NCBI RefSeq assembly: GCF_000308615.1
Contig: NZ_BAGB01000159.1
Location: forward strand, 1-58,770
Direction: 5' to 3'
Source of the DNA: Nocardia jiangxiensis NBRC 101359
Lineage (GTDB): Bacteria; Actinomycetota; Actinomycetes; Mycobacteriales; Mycobacteriaceae
DNA length: 58,770 nucleotides
Position 1 is the stretch's first letter. The number at the start of each line of letters is the position of its first letter. The notes under the pieces were generated by a model. It had not been told where the DNA came from. It did no database searches and saw only the letters and a list, made by a program, of their open reading frames with translations. A program made the position numbers and the translations under genes. Of the stretch, positions 27,770 through 36,807 are shown one piece after another.

Positions 27770-28255
27770 TCACGACTGGGACGCCATCGGTCCCGTGCTT
27801 CGCGTTGCCTGGTGCATCAGGTTGTCGGCTCGGTCGCGGGGAGTGTCGAAGGGGATGACGAGTAGGGCCGCCTGGGGGCCGCGCGACACGGTCAGGCGCA
27901 TGATGCCAGGGGGTTGGTCGGCGCTCGGGTCGTGCATGTGTACGCCGTCGTCGTGATCGATGTGGCGTTGGGTGCGGCTGATCCGGTTCCAGTCGAAGCC
28001 CACTCCGGTGATCGGGCCGAGGCGCGGGGTGAGGGCGGCGATCAGGTCGTGTAGTTCGGCGGTGAGGTTGGCTGTCCAGGGCCACCATGCGCCGTCGACG
28101 TCTCCGGCGCGGGTACTGTTCCCGCGCATCAGTAGTCGTGGTGTGCGGGTGGGGGCGCCGAACGGTTGGGTGTGACTTCCGGGTGGGCCGGTGCTCCTGC
28201 TCATAGCGAGGTGGTTCGTGATCGGGCGGTGCGTGGGCGTGTTGCCATGAATCAT
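27770..28255 (-). CDS. DUF5994 family protein (copy 2)
   Basis: 161 residues. The family core DVDGAWWPWTANLTAELHDL and IAALTPRLGPITGVGFDWN is unmistakably shared with the other two copies in this window. ATG at 28255 overlaps the preceding gene as ATGA; a later ATG at 28204 is possible. DUF5994 proteins are small, soluble, actinobacterial and of unknown function. It is the second gene of a two-gene unit. The 27458-27769 stretch downstream holds no supported gene. Confidence 0.75.
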   Translation of the reverse strand: MIHGNTPTHRPITNHLAMSRSTGPPGSHTQPFGAPTRTPRLLMRGNSTRAGDVDGAWWPWTANLTAELHDLIAALTPRLGPITGVGFDWNRISRTQRHIDHDDGVHMHDPSADQPPGIMRLTVSRGPQAALLVIPFDTPRDRADNLMHQATRSTGPMASQS

Positions 28256-28689
28256 GATCTTGCTTCCTGGTCGAGGGGCTGACGTGCCGGTTGTAGTGCG
28301 GCGCCGAGGCGGGTGGAATGTGCGCTGTAGTAGCCGGTGGTCGAGAGGACGACCTGCAGCACGAGCATGTTGTCGTCGCTGCCGAAGACGTACATCGTGT
28401 TGCCTGCCTCGAACGGGTAGGCGTCGAGTTGGACCTCGTGATGGTCGACGGTCAAGGTGCGGGGTGCGGATGTCCAGCTTTCCCGGTCGTAGACGACGCG
28501 GCGGATGGGGCCCATCCGAAATTCCAGAAATGTCAGCAGGCCCGGTAGTTCGGTGGTGAGTTCACCGGACCGGGGCCACCAGGCGCCGTCGATGTATGCG
28601 TCGCTTTCGGGCTCGAGCCGCAATCGCGGCGTGTTTTCGGGTGGGCCGCGGTGCCGTGTGGTCCGGCGGCGAATGTGGAATGGCGCCAT
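28252..28689 (-). CDS. DUF5994 family protein (copy 1)
   Basis: 145 residues from the ATG at 28689 (GGGAG seven bases upstream; the frame is open to 28746). Core: DAYIDGAWWPRSGELTTEL then PGLLTFLEFRMGPIRRVVYD. It shares the IDGAWWPxxxxLxxEL signature with the neighbouring copy and with the plus-strand copy at 29826. Function unknown. Its promoter probably lies in the gap with the TetR relic, where a 12-bp palindrome sits. Confidence 0.75.
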   Translation of the reverse strand: MAPFHIRRRTTRHRGPPENTPRLRLEPESDAYIDGAWWPRSGELTTELPGLLTFLEFRMGPIRRVVYDRESWTSAPRTLTVDHHEVQLDAYPFEAGNTMYVFGSDDNMLVLQVVLSTTGYYSAHSTRLGAALQPARQPLDQEARS

Positions 28690-28743
28690 AGTGGTGCTCC
28701 CTGGGGCGGTTACCTTCAGTAGACGCCACACAGCGCTGTATGT

Positions 28744-28761
28744 CAACGTTGTAGATCTACA
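28744..28761. promoter_or_regulatory. Overlapping palindromes upstream of the DUF5994 unit
   Basis: CAACGTTG (28744-28751) overlaps TGTAGATCTACA (28750-28761), a perfect 12-bp palindrome. It is placed between the divergent DUF5994 unit and the tetR relic and is probably that TetR protein's former operator. Confidence 0.5.
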
Positions 28762-28803
28762 TCATATGTTGTGGTGTGTTCCGAGGGATGGAGTCCGTAT
28801 GTG

Positions 28804-29116
28804 ATGGCTGAATCGCCGAGTAGTCGAAACAAGGTCAGGCTGGGCGCGGCGACAGTCCGCTGAGTTGAGCACAGCGCTGGAGATTGTGGATCGCGACGGG
28901 ATCGGGGGGCTGTCGGCGCGGCGGCTGGCCGAGACGGTGGGCCGCGATCCGATGGTGATCTATCGGCATGTGCCGAACAAGGCCGCGGTGATTGATGGTG
29001 TCGCCGAGATCGTGTTCACGGAATTGTCGGTTGATGCTGCGGCGCCGGACTGGGTCGCCGAGGTACGCCGGGTGGCCCGGGAGTTCCGGCGGGTGGCGTT
29101 GGCGCATCCGTACGAG
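28804..29116 (+). pseudogene. TetR-family regulator, frameshifted and truncated
   Basis: ATG at 28804 gives MAESPSSRNKVRLGAATVR and a stop; the TetR helix-turn-helix continues in another frame from about 28865 (TALEIVDRDGIGGLSARRLA, ETVGRDPMVIYRHVPNKAAV). The ligand-binding part stops after FRRVALAHPYE, where unrelated sequence begins. The product cannot be made as one protein. Confidence 0.7.
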
Positions 29117-29285
29117 GCCTGGTTCCGCGGCGTGAACGACGTCGCCCCCGCTCCTCGACCCCGACAGCAACGGTTGTTCCGACGGGCTGGAACCCACTGG
29201 CAGCAACGAGAACCAAAGCGCCGAAGCGACACTCGCACTGATCTCCACCCAGCAGCAGACCCGGTGGCTCGCGCGGAGATCCTAG
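29117..29285 (+). pseudogene. C-terminal relic of a sugar-active enzyme
   Basis: Directly joined to the TetR relic is AWFRGVNDVA, then after a one-base shift PLLDPDSNGCSDGLEPTG, SNENQSAEATLALISTQQQT. The pattern WFxGxNDxxxPLxDPxxxGxxDGLxPxGxNxNQGAESTLA belongs to the end of (alpha/alpha)6-barrel proteins linked to glycosyltransferases and mannosidase-like enzymes. I am fairly sure of the family and unsure of its precise name. Confidence 0.5.
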
Positions 29286-29414
29286 GCGCGAAACAGGATT
29301 CGCCGAGGACTCACACCGGGCGAGCCGCTACGGCACCCGAGCAGCGTCGAATCCTTGGCTCGAGAAGTCGAGTGGTCCAACCGGAGGGCCCGCGGGCGCG
29401 GGCGGAATCGCTCG

Positions 29415-29561
29415 TCAGCGAATCTTCTCGGGGATCGTATCGAGGGCATTCAGTACCTGGACCGCGAGCGCGGTCGCGGCGGTGTCGTCGAGTTCCGAGT
29501 TCTTCCGCACCGCATCTCGGACGCGAGCCACTCGGCGCTCGTAAGGCGTTTTCGTCGCCAT
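29415..29561 (-). CDS. Small protein, probably DUF6307
   Basis: 48 residues from an ATG with GAAAGGAA eight bases upstream. The product (ATKTPYERRVARVRDAVRK, then SELDDTAATALAVQVLNALD and TIPEKIR) is one compact helical domain. It resembles the actinobacterial DUF6307 family (TPYERRV...ALAVxVLxxLDTIPEKxR); I recall the family from its pattern and cannot confirm it here. Function unknown. It is divergent from the DUF5994 gene at 29826. Confidence 0.65.
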   Translation of the reverse strand: MATKTPYERRVARVRDAVRKNSELDDTAATALAVQVLNALDTIPEKIR

Positions 29562-29825
29562 TTTCTTATTCCTTTCGGAAATAGGTCTTCTGATCTCGAC
29601 TCTTCGCATGGCGGGCGCTGTCGTCGCGGCCGCGTGGGAGGCGATGTCGACGCCCTCCTCAGCGTATCCCGCGGTCACAACGGTGTCTACAGCGTAGAGT
29701 TACACCGTAGGCAATATCCGGTCCGGCAACGCCGAGCAACCGTCGGCGCGATGTCTCGGACAAGCACCGGACCCCGATCCGAATCACCATGGCGGACCGC
29801 AACGGCCGCGACAGGAGTGTCGCTC

Positions 29826-30332
29826 ATGACACAGCAACCGCACGTGACGAACGCCGGTCGACAGGCGTCGCCGTCCCGCAGTCTGCGGCTCGAACTCGAT
29901 TCCGCCGGCGTCGGAGATGTCGACGGGGCCTGGTGGCCGCACAGCCGTGATCTCGTCGCGGAGCTGACGGATCTGTTCTCGGTGTTGCGGCCCGGCCTCG
30001 GCCCGATCCGTCGCGTTATCTATCACCTCGACGAATGGTCTGCTGCGCCAAGGGAACTGGACAGCCCCGGGCGGCGGGTCCGGCTCGACGGCTACCGGCA
30101 CCGGCCCGCGCGCACGCTCGATGTGATCGGACGCGACATCGGCGCCACCCTGACCCTTCGAATCATCACCCCGGTCGCCGACGTCGATATGACTGCCGCA
30201 CAGCAGCATTGGGATTCCGAACGCGGCCGGGGAGCCGACGCCGCCGCGTGGCTCAGGGCCCGGTCGGCGGCGCGGCGGGGCCGCCGTGCAGGAAGTCCGC
30301 GTGCAGGAAGTCCGGGTCATGCATCGAGGTAG
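29826..30332 (+). CDS. DUF5994 family protein (copy 3)
   Basis: 168 residues from an ATG preceded by AGGAG. Core: GVGDVDGAWWPHSRDLVAEL, TDLFSVLRPGLGPIRRVIYH, the same signature as copies 1 and 2 about 1.1-2 kb away on the other strand. The C-terminus is Arg/Ala/Gly rich with an imperfect repeat (AGSPRAGSPG). Function unknown; an upstream in-frame ATG at 29751 is less likely. Confidence 0.75.
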   Translation: MTQQPHVTNAGRQASPSRSLRLELDSAGVGDVDGAWWPHSRDLVAELTDLFSVLRPGLGPIRRVIYHLDEWSAAPRELDSPGRRVRLDGYRHRPARTLDVIGRDIGATLTLRIITPVADVDMTAAQQHWDSERGRGADAAAWLRARSAARRGRRAGSPRAGSPGHASR

Positions 30333-30896
30333 TCGGCCGGCGCGGTTCGGGTATCGCCTGCGGTTCCGGAAATCATCGGCATGGCGGCGGTTTCCGCGCC
30401 GATCCGCGCAGCTGTCTCACCGGCGTCGCCTTGCGTAGCGGGCCGAGCACGATGACGGCGCCGGTGGCCGATGGCGAACTGTCGTGCCGCGACTGTTCGC
30501 GTCGGCGAAGTGGTCGATGGGCTGGTTGGAGATCTGGTTCCAGGGGGATCCGGGCGCGGGCCGCGGTGCCACCGTCTGGACGTCTGAAGTGTAGACCTGC
30601 CATGGCCACCATGAACGGCCGTGCGCAGAGTTCCTTGCAGGCAATCCCGGCCGCCGCAAACCCCACGTTGCCGACAACCAGATTCCTGGGTGCCCGCGCG
30701 AAGCGCCAGGCACCCACAACCGTCATACTCAGCAGAGTCCTGGATGGATGGGCGTGGTGTGTTCGGACACCCCAACCACGTCACCATCACTGTCGGATCA
30801 GGGCGAGTGGTCTCTTGCAGTGGAAGCTGCAGCCGGGCGGCGGCGCAGGCCAATCCGGACACTGCGCGGGTCGAACACAGCGACGGAAGGGGAACG
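30333..30896. other. Gap with coding-like relic, no supported gene
   Basis: The minus strand between 30726 and 30373 has an open frame with an interrupted GC-rich third-position pattern that seems to change frame (GAVIVLGPLRKATPVRQ in one frame, ETAARIGAETAAMPMISG in the next). It may be a decayed exported-protein gene, but I recognise no domain and do not call it. Confidence 0.3.
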
Positions 30897-31751
30897 ATGC
30901 CGACTGACGAACTCGAGTCCGTGGTGCTGCACAACGACGTCCTCAAGTTCGTCGACGTCGGTGACGGACCCGCAGTAGTGTTGGTGCACGGTTTGCTCGG
31001 CTCGCACGAGTCCTGGACGCCGCAGATCACAGGACTCGCCAGGAAGCACCGAGTAATCGCCCCCGACCTGTTCGGGCACGGACAGTCGGACAAACCCGTT
31101 GGTGACTACTCACTGAGTTCACACGCCGCCACTCTCCGCGACTTGATGGATCATCTGGAGATTCCCACGGCGGCGTTTGTGGGGCATTCCCTCGGTGGCG
31201 GAATCGTGATGCAATTGTCGTACCTGTTTCCCGAGCGAGTCGACCGGCTGTGTCTGGTGAGCAGCGGAGGCCTCGGGCCCGAGGTGAGCTTGTTCCTCAG
31301 GGCGGCCACCTTGCCTGGAAGTGAAATGGTGCTGCCGATCCTGGCCTCCGACTGGGTCCGGCGCAACACCGAGACCGCACTCAGACGACTGGGGCGTCTC
31401 GGGTTTTCAGTGCAACCGAGTCGCGGCGCTGTCGAAGCGTGGCGCAGGCTCGAGACCATGTCGGACAAGTCTTCGAGAGCAGCGTTTCTGGCATCCACCC
31501 GTGCAGTTGTCGGACTGCGCGGACAGACGGTCAGCGCCAAACATCATTTCTCGAAATTCGAAACGATTCCGTCGCTGTTGGTCTGGGGTGGCAGGGACAG
31601 AACGATTCCCGCCTCGCATGCCGACAACCTCCGCCGTGAAGTACCCCACAGTCGCATCGAGATCTTTCCCAACGCAGGCCACTTTCCCCAACTTGACGAA
31701 CCGCTACTGTTCTTCCAGGTACTGGACCAATTCCTCTCTTCCGGGTACTAG
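30897..31751 (+). CDS. Alpha/beta-hydrolase
   Basis: 284 residues with a complete catalytic triad: nucleophile Ser98 in FVGHSLGGG, Asp234 in WGGRDRTIP and His262 in NAGHFPQLDEP; the oxyanion HG is at 31-32. It is cytosolic and resembles meta-cleavage-product hydrolases and related C-C/ester hydrolases (PDLFGHGQSDKP). The exact substrate is not inferable. GGAAGGGG precedes the ATG at 30897. It appears to stand alone. Confidence 0.85.
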   Translation: MPTDELESVVLHNDVLKFVDVGDGPAVVLVHGLLGSHESWTPQITGLARKHRVIAPDLFGHGQSDKPVGDYSLSSHAATLRDLMDHLEIPTAAFVGHSLGGGIVMQLSYLFPERVDRLCLVSSGGLGPEVSLFLRAATLPGSEMVLPILASDWVRRNTETALRRLGRLGFSVQPSRGAVEAWRRLETMSDKSSRAAFLASTRAVVGLRGQTVSAKHHFSKFETIPSLLVWGGRDRTIPASHADNLRREVPHSRIEIFPNAGHFPQLDEPLLFFQVLDQFLSSGY

Positions 31752-31790
31752 TGCCGCGTCAGGCAACGTTGGGTAGATAATCCGGGCCGG

Positions 31791-31916
31791 GCCGTTGCGC
31801 CAACTCGCGAAACCGGTTTCGGCGTTGCGGTAGATCGCGGAATTCGGGGTCAACGCCAAGAACAACGGCAGCCAGGGGCGCAGGAAATTGCCGATCTGAT
31901 CGCGATTTCTCGATCC
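31791..31916 (-). pseudogene. GCS2-type carboxylate-amine ligase relic
   Basis: A short minus-strand stretch reads RDQIGNFLRPWLPLFLALTP then NSAIYRNAETGFASWRNG, matching the RPWLPLLLALxANSPxxxxxDTGYASWR signature of YbdK/EgtA-like glutamate-cysteine ligases. Nothing on either side extends it. The rest of 31752-32180 shows no gene. Confidence 0.5.
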
Positions 31917-32180
31917 GGAACCCCGACAACCTGTCCGCGCAGAGCACGCGCAATCCCGGGCGGTGCGCGGTCGGATTCGTTGGACGGCCCCCGTGTGACG
32001 ACTTTCGGCGAGGGCCGTACCCAACGTGCAATGAGTGAGTTACAACCTGCTGTGTTGTGGGTTGGATCGTTGATCCGCTAGGAAGGCTAGCGCGGCTCGC
32101 CGAATTTTGACGCAGGCGCGCGGGCGTGTCGGGGCGGTGTGGACCTTGCTCGGTATCGCCTCTGCTCGCATCCTGCGCCC

Positions 32181-32636
32181 TCAGACATGGGCAGGGCCGA
32201 CCGGGAGGAATGCCAGCGGGGTCGGGGCTGTGGGTCGGTGGGATTCGATCACGCCGAGAAGGGTCGTGAGAGTGGCCAAGCTGGTGAAATGGGCTTGCCC
32301 ACGAGGGGTGCCGACGAGCAGGATCTCCACCTTGCAGTTCGCGACGGCGCCGGGGCGGCCGGAGCGATCCGGCACGACCACGACCGTGCTGACGGGTTCC
32401 AGACCCGGGCACAGATAGTCGACGCCGGTTTCGGAGGGCGGGTATCTGAAGGTGAGTAGTTTCGGGCCGGAACATTCCCGAATGAAACTCCAGCCGCGGG
32501 CGCGCAAAAGGATGTCCAAACCCGTGAATGTCGGCATGTCGTCCGCGGGCACTGGGTGACCGCAGTCGGTGTCCAAAGCTTGAAGGACGCTGGCGGGTGG
32601 GTAGCGACGATGCCAGATCTCGGTTTGCAGCGACAT
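32181..32636 (-). CDS. Hypothetical protein, 151 residues
   Basis: Third codon positions are GC-rich throughout from the ATG at 32636; the frame upstream to 32807 is not convincing. The product begins MSLQTEIWHRRYPPASVLQA and contains DILLRARGWSFIRECSGPK, EPVSTVVVVPDRSGRPG, NCKVEILLVGTPRG. No signal peptide, membrane segment or known domain is seen. It looks like a small soluble alpha/beta protein. No gene is coupled to it. Confidence 0.6.
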   Translation of the reverse strand: MSLQTEIWHRRYPPASVLQALDTDCGHPVPADDMPTFTGLDILLRARGWSFIRECSGPKLLTFRYPPSETGVDYLCPGLEPVSTVVVVPDRSGRPGAVANCKVEILLVGTPRGQAHFTSLATLTTLLGVIESHRPTAPTPLAFLPVGPAHV

Positions 32637-33075
32637 GCCGAATTCTGCCTCACACCGCGATGCGCGGGCATCGCGGATGAATCGCCGCAGACGCCAGCGT
32701 GATGCTTTCCTTTTCCGGCCTCTGGGCATGGACACGCATCTTTGCAGCCCGGACCGGCAAACCGCGAGGTGACACGCCCAGCCAGGCCGCGATGCCGACC
32801 ATCGCATGCGTGCGTATATCGTCTGCTGTCGTTATTCGGCACCCCATCCTGGTTCTGTGCCGACGAGGTACCGGCCCGGGAGCGGAGTGGCAGAGCGGGG
32901 CGCCGGGGTCCGTGATCACCGGCATCCGCCTTCCGGCCAATCGGCCCTGACACCCGAGGATCCCAGGATCATTCGGGCCGGTCACCATCGGGGCGAATAG
33001 TCAGCTGAGACCCGCGACTTCGTGGGCGATCGCGGTGAGCCGGGATTGCACGGCCGCGCTGCAGCGCAACAGGGT

Positions 33076-33240
33076 CCGGCACAGATTTTCCGGATCGGTC
33101 TCGTCTCGGCGCGATTTCTGCTCGCCGTCGGCGACCTACTGATCGGCTGGCTGCCACTGCGCCATGCCGACGTTGCGCTCGCCGCCATCGATGCTGGGGG
33201 CGGTACGCACTTCTACGAGACTGACATCGCGGCAGTCTGA
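33076..33240 (+). pseudogene. Acyl-CoA dehydrogenase C-terminal relic
   Basis: The frame before TGA 33238-33240 reads RFLLAVGDLLIGWLPLRHAD then VALAAIDAGGGTHFYETDIA, like the C-terminal helical extension of large acyl-CoA dehydrogenases (ADLLIGWLLLRxAEVALAAL...FYxGKVAAA). It is cut at both ends. The minus strand of the same DNA also has coding-like sequence (LTAIAHEVAGLS before a stop near 33002), so the region is a mosaic. No intact gene is present in 32637-33318. Confidence 0.5.
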
Positions 33241-33318
33241 CGAGATCATGTCCGGATGTGTAATTATCGAAACGCGCTCCCATTGCGGAACTGTCCGACC
33301 TGAAATACGCTGTGTGCC

Positions 33319-33855
33319 ATGACAATTCACGAGTATTCTGTTATCACCGCCGATGGTGAACGCCATTCACTGGATACGTACGCAGGCCGGGTGGTGCTCA
33401 TTGTCAATGTAGCCAGCAAGTGTGGCTTCACACCCCAATACGAAAGTCTCGAGGCGCTGTACGACAAAGGTCGGGACCGAAGTCTGGAGATTCTCGGATT
33501 TCCGTGCAACCAGTTCGGGGATCAGGAGCCCGGCACGGACGCCGAGATTCAAGAATTCTGTTTGGCGAATTACGGTGTCACCTTTCCGGTTTTCGGGAAA
33601 ATCGAGGTCAACGGCCCGGACGCTGACCCGTTGTTCACCTACTTGCGTGCGGAGGCGCCGGGTGACTTCGGCCCCGCGGCCGGGCCGTTGTACGAGCACG
33701 TCAAGGCCACACGCCCCGAGGCGCTGGGCACCGATGAGGTGAAATGGAACTTCACCAAATTCCTCGTCGGCCGCGACGGCAAGGTCGTTCGCCGCTTCGA
33801 GTCGAGCGTCACACCTGAGCAGATCGAGGCCGAGATCGAGGACCTGCTCGACTGA
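33319..33855 (+). CDS. Glutathione peroxidase-family thiol peroxidase
   Basis: 178 residues of thioredoxin fold. Peroxidatic Cys35 lies in NVASKCGFTPQY; the partner residues Gln65-type (GFPCNQFG), Trp143 and Asn144 (KWNFTKFLV) complete the catalytic tetrad. Cys81 (EFCLANYGVTFPVF) is at the resolving position used by thioredoxin-dependent bacterial enzymes, which suits an organism that lacks glutathione. It reduces hydroperoxides in the cytosol. The ATG at 33319 has no strong ribosome site. Confidence 0.9.
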   Translation: MTIHEYSVITADGERHSLDTYAGRVVLIVNVASKCGFTPQYESLEALYDKGRDRSLEILGFPCNQFGDQEPGTDAEIQEFCLANYGVTFPVFGKIEVNGPDADPLFTYLRAEAPGDFGPAAGPLYEHVKATRPEALGTDEVKWNFTKFLVGRDGKVVRRFESSVTPEQIEAEIEDLLD

Positions 33856-33956
33856 CGGCGTACCCGACGAATCCGGATACGCGGTCGCGGAACGCTCGAG
33901 GGTGAAACTCCCGGAGCAGTGCTGAATTCGAAATATCCGCTGAGAAGGGATCGCCG

Positions 33957-34337
33957 ATGAAGACCGGGGCGCAATACGAGGCGTCGCTCGCCGATGGGCG
34001 CCGCACGTTCTTCGACGGTACTCGGGTGAAGGACTCACTCGGCGATCCCCGCACCGCGGCAGCGGTTGCCGAAGTCTCCGCGGGCTGTGAGCGGCACTAC
34101 ACGCCGCGGCAGAATGCGGTCGCGCCGTATTTCGTCTTCCCGCGAAGTCGAGCGGAATTGCGAGAGCAACTCGAGCAGATGCCGACCTGGGATGCGACAG
34201 CCGCGGCCACCGCGCAGGCACTGCAGAACGGTCCGAACGGGGGAACTGTCCCAGCCTATTTGCGGATCGATCGCATCCTTGGATGCTACTTGCGACCGCC
34301 CGGTTTCGTCCGCCGAACGGGTGCGACCTGGGGGTAG
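33957..34337 (+). pseudogene. HpaB-type 4-hydroxyphenylacetate 3-monooxygenase, N-terminal fragment
   Basis: GAGAAGGGATCGCC precedes the ATG. The 126 residues start MKTGAQYEASLADGRRTFFD, GTRVKDSLGDP, and continue through FVFPRSRAELREQLEQ, matching the N-terminal domain of HpaB-family FADH2-dependent hydroxylases (about 480-520 residues). The stop at 34337 comes after a switch to unrelated sequence; the catalytic C-terminal three quarters are absent. It may still be translated but cannot hydroxylate. Confidence 0.6.
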
Positions 34338-34823
34338 CGCCAAGAGTTGCGCGGCGTCCCCGTCTCGGCGTTCGACCAGATTCCCGACGAGATCGAACTG
34401 GTCGTCATCACTCGCCACCACACTGGCACGGAATAGCACGGGTGTCTGAAGCGCCGGGCCGTATCACCCACCAGTCGATGAGATTGCCGCCCGGGCAATC
34501 AATCGGTGTCAGCGGCCCGGCGACCGACGCTGTTCGATTCACCTGTGCACTCATCGCGGCGCGGACGTGTCGTTCGATCCGATCTTGCGCGGCCGCGGAT
34601 AGGCTTCGCCGTCGAATGCCTGCCCGGGATGCATTGTCGGAAGTCTTGTGCGGCAGAACGGAGCGACATGTCCGAGGATCGTTCGCAGGAACCGCCGGCG
34701 GTTAATCGGCCTACCGCTCTCGGGACGGGTGCGGCGGCGCTCGGCGGGGCCGCATCGAAGCGTGAGTGCGGACTCCGCTGGAGGCCATAAGACGGGGAGC
34801 TGGTCTTTTCATTCGTCTACGGT
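34338..34823. other. Gap with fragments only
   Basis: Directly after the HpaB fragment a plus-strand open stretch reads QELRGVPVSAFDQIPDEIEL up to a TAG near 34437, and the minus strand near 34552-34409 carries a 48-codon frame with CPGGNLIDWWVIRPG, resembling a glyoxalase-fold tail. Neither is a complete gene. Confidence 0.3.
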
Positions 34824-36329
34824 CTATTTCGTGTGGCCGACTTTCGGGCGCTCCGTGGCGGTCGGTTCGTCTTGCGCCTGCCTGTCGCGTACTCCTTGTT
34901 CGACTCGGTCGCCGAGATCGGTGTCGATGTTGCGCAGGTATGCGAATGTCCTGGTGAGCACGGGTGGGCTCACCCCGTCGAGTAGGTGCGCGACGATATT
35001 GCCGACCAGTCGTGTCCTGGCGGCGTCGTCGAGAACCGTCCGGACCATGGTGCGAGCCTGTCCCCAGTCGTCGTCGTCCGCGCGCAGCGTGTACGCGGTT
35101 CGTACGATCTCGCCGTCGGCGTACCAGTTCGCGGACGGTCCCGCCGCAGCCGGATCGGCGTGCGGCCCGCCCTTCGAGTTGGGCACATACACCGGATCGC
35201 CCGGGTTGTGATGGCGCATGGCGCCATCTTTCGCCCATGATCGGACCTCGGTGGCGTGTGGCGAATTGACCGGTAGTTCTTTGTAGTTGATTCCTATCCG
35301 GTGCCGGTGTGCGTCGGCATAGGAGAACCAGCGCCCGAGCAGCATCTTGTCGGGGCTGGGCCCCGTGCCGGGCACTGCGTTGCTGGGCTCGAATGCGGCT
35401 TCTTCGATGTCGGTGAAGTAGTTGGCCGGGTTCCGGTTCAAGGTCATCTTGCCGACCTCGATCAGCGGATAATCGCCGTGTGGCCATACCTTGGTGAGGT
35501 CGAAGGGGTTGTGGCGGTAGGTTTTCGCGTCGTCGAACGGCATGATCTGCATCTTCAGCGTCCAGCTCGGATACTCGCCGTGTTCGATCGCGTTCCACAG
35601 GTCACGCTGGTGGTAGTCGATGTCGATCGAGGTCATGTGATCGGCTTCGGTCTGGGTGAGGAATTTGATGCCCTGATCGGTCTTGAAGTGGTACTTGACC
35701 CAGAATCGTTCGCCCGCGGCGTTGATCCACATGTAGGTGTGGCTGGAGTATCCGTTCATGTATCGGAAGGTGGCCGGAATGCCCCGATCTCCCATCAGCC
35801 AGATCACCTGATGCGCGGATTCCGGTGACAGGGTCCAAAAATCCCATTGCATGTCGTTGTCGCGCAGATTGTTATCGGCGCGGCGCTTCTGCGAGCGGAT
35901 GAAGTCCTGGAACTTCATCGGATCTCGCACGAAGAAGACGGGCGTATTGTTACCGACCAGGTCGAAATTGCCCTGCTCGGTATAGAACTTCACAGCGAAG
36001 CCCCGCAGATCCCGAACGGTATCGGGATACCCCTGCTCACCGGCGACGGCGGAAAATCGTGCCAGCACTTCCGTCTGCTTGCCGGGCTGGAACACATCAG
36101 CCATGGTGTAGGCGCTGACATCGTTGGTTACTTCGAACGTGCCGAACGCCCCACCGCCTTTGGCGTGCGGTTGCCGTTCGGGCAGGCGCTCGCGATTGAA
36201 CGTCGCCATCTTTTCGATCAGATACGCGTCGTTCAGCAGGATCGGGCCATCCGGACCAACTGTCAGGGAATGGTCATCACTCGGTGCCGGGATTCCGGCG
36301 GCATCGGTTGTGTAGTTGCGCTCAGACAT
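34824..36329 (-). CDS. katA: Monofunctional haem catalase
   Basis: 501 residues, a small-subunit (clade 3-type) catalase decomposing H2O2. Visible active-site residues are His55 (QPHAKGGGAFGTFEVT), the distal Asn (FDLVGNNTPVFFVRDP, about 127) and the proximal haem Tyr near 337 (RWFSYADAHRHRIG). Start at 36329 is chosen because AGAGGAGAAAG precedes it; an in-frame ATG at 36350 would overlap that site. It is monocistronic, next to the peroxidase gene on the other strand, so both may serve oxidative defence. No regulator adjoins it. Confidence 0.95.
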   Translation of the reverse strand: MSERNYTTDAAGIPAPSDDHSLTVGPDGPILLNDAYLIEKMATFNRERLPERQPHAKGGGAFGTFEVTNDVSAYTMADVFQPGKQTEVLARFSAVAGEQGYPDTVRDLRGFAVKFYTEQGNFDLVGNNTPVFFVRDPMKFQDFIRSQKRRADNNLRDNDMQWDFWTLSPESAHQVIWLMGDRGIPATFRYMNGYSSHTYMWINAAGERFWVKYHFKTDQGIKFLTQTEADHMTSIDIDYHQRDLWNAIEHGEYPSWTLKMQIMPFDDAKTYRHNPFDLTKVWPHGDYPLIEVGKMTLNRNPANYFTDIEEAAFEPSNAVPGTGPSPDKMLLGRWFSYADAHRHRIGINYKELPVNSPHATEVRSWAKDGAMRHHNPGDPVYVPNSKGGPHADPAAAGPSANWYADGEIVRTAYTLRADDDDWGQARTMVRTVLDDAARTRLVGNIVAHLLDGVSPPVLTRTFAYLRNIDTDLGDRVEQGVRDRQAQDEPTATERPKVGHTK

Positions 36330-36807
36330 CTTTCTCCTCTCCCACGACATAGAGCCGCGGTCTCATCGAACAGTCGTGTCCGACGTCGGCGGGAGTGGCG
36401 GTCATGGGCCGCGTAACCGGTGACTGAACCTGAACCCCACGTCGCCGTCGGCTTTGGTCAGGCGAGTCGTCGATCGGTGGCCATACCCGGCACCGCGGAC
36501 GACCCGGCAGGGTGCAGGCGACGAGCACAAGTCGGGTGTTCGTGTCGCGATCGAAACAAATACCCACACGACAGGTGCTTCTCGGGAGCCGTGCGCACCG
36601 ATACCCCGTAGCAGCCTGCATCTCGAAGCATTTCGGCGTCTGCCACGACCAACCATCCGCCGTGCTCCAATTCGATCACGTCCGAGGGGGCGTTTCAACC
36701 CACCAGGCGACCGATCGCCACACCCCTGAGCGGCCGCCGCTACGTCGCGTGATGGGTGTTCGTAGCGTACCGATACCCCCAAACTTCAATATGGAACCAC
36801 AAACGCA
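36330..36807. other. Gap with one weak open frame
   Basis: On the minus strand 36679-36458 a 73-codon frame from GTG (IELEHGGWLVVADAEMLRDA, GCYGVSVRTAPEKHLSC) has partly coding-like composition. There is no ribosome site and no known domain, so I do not call it a gene. Nothing else is seen. Confidence 0.3.
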
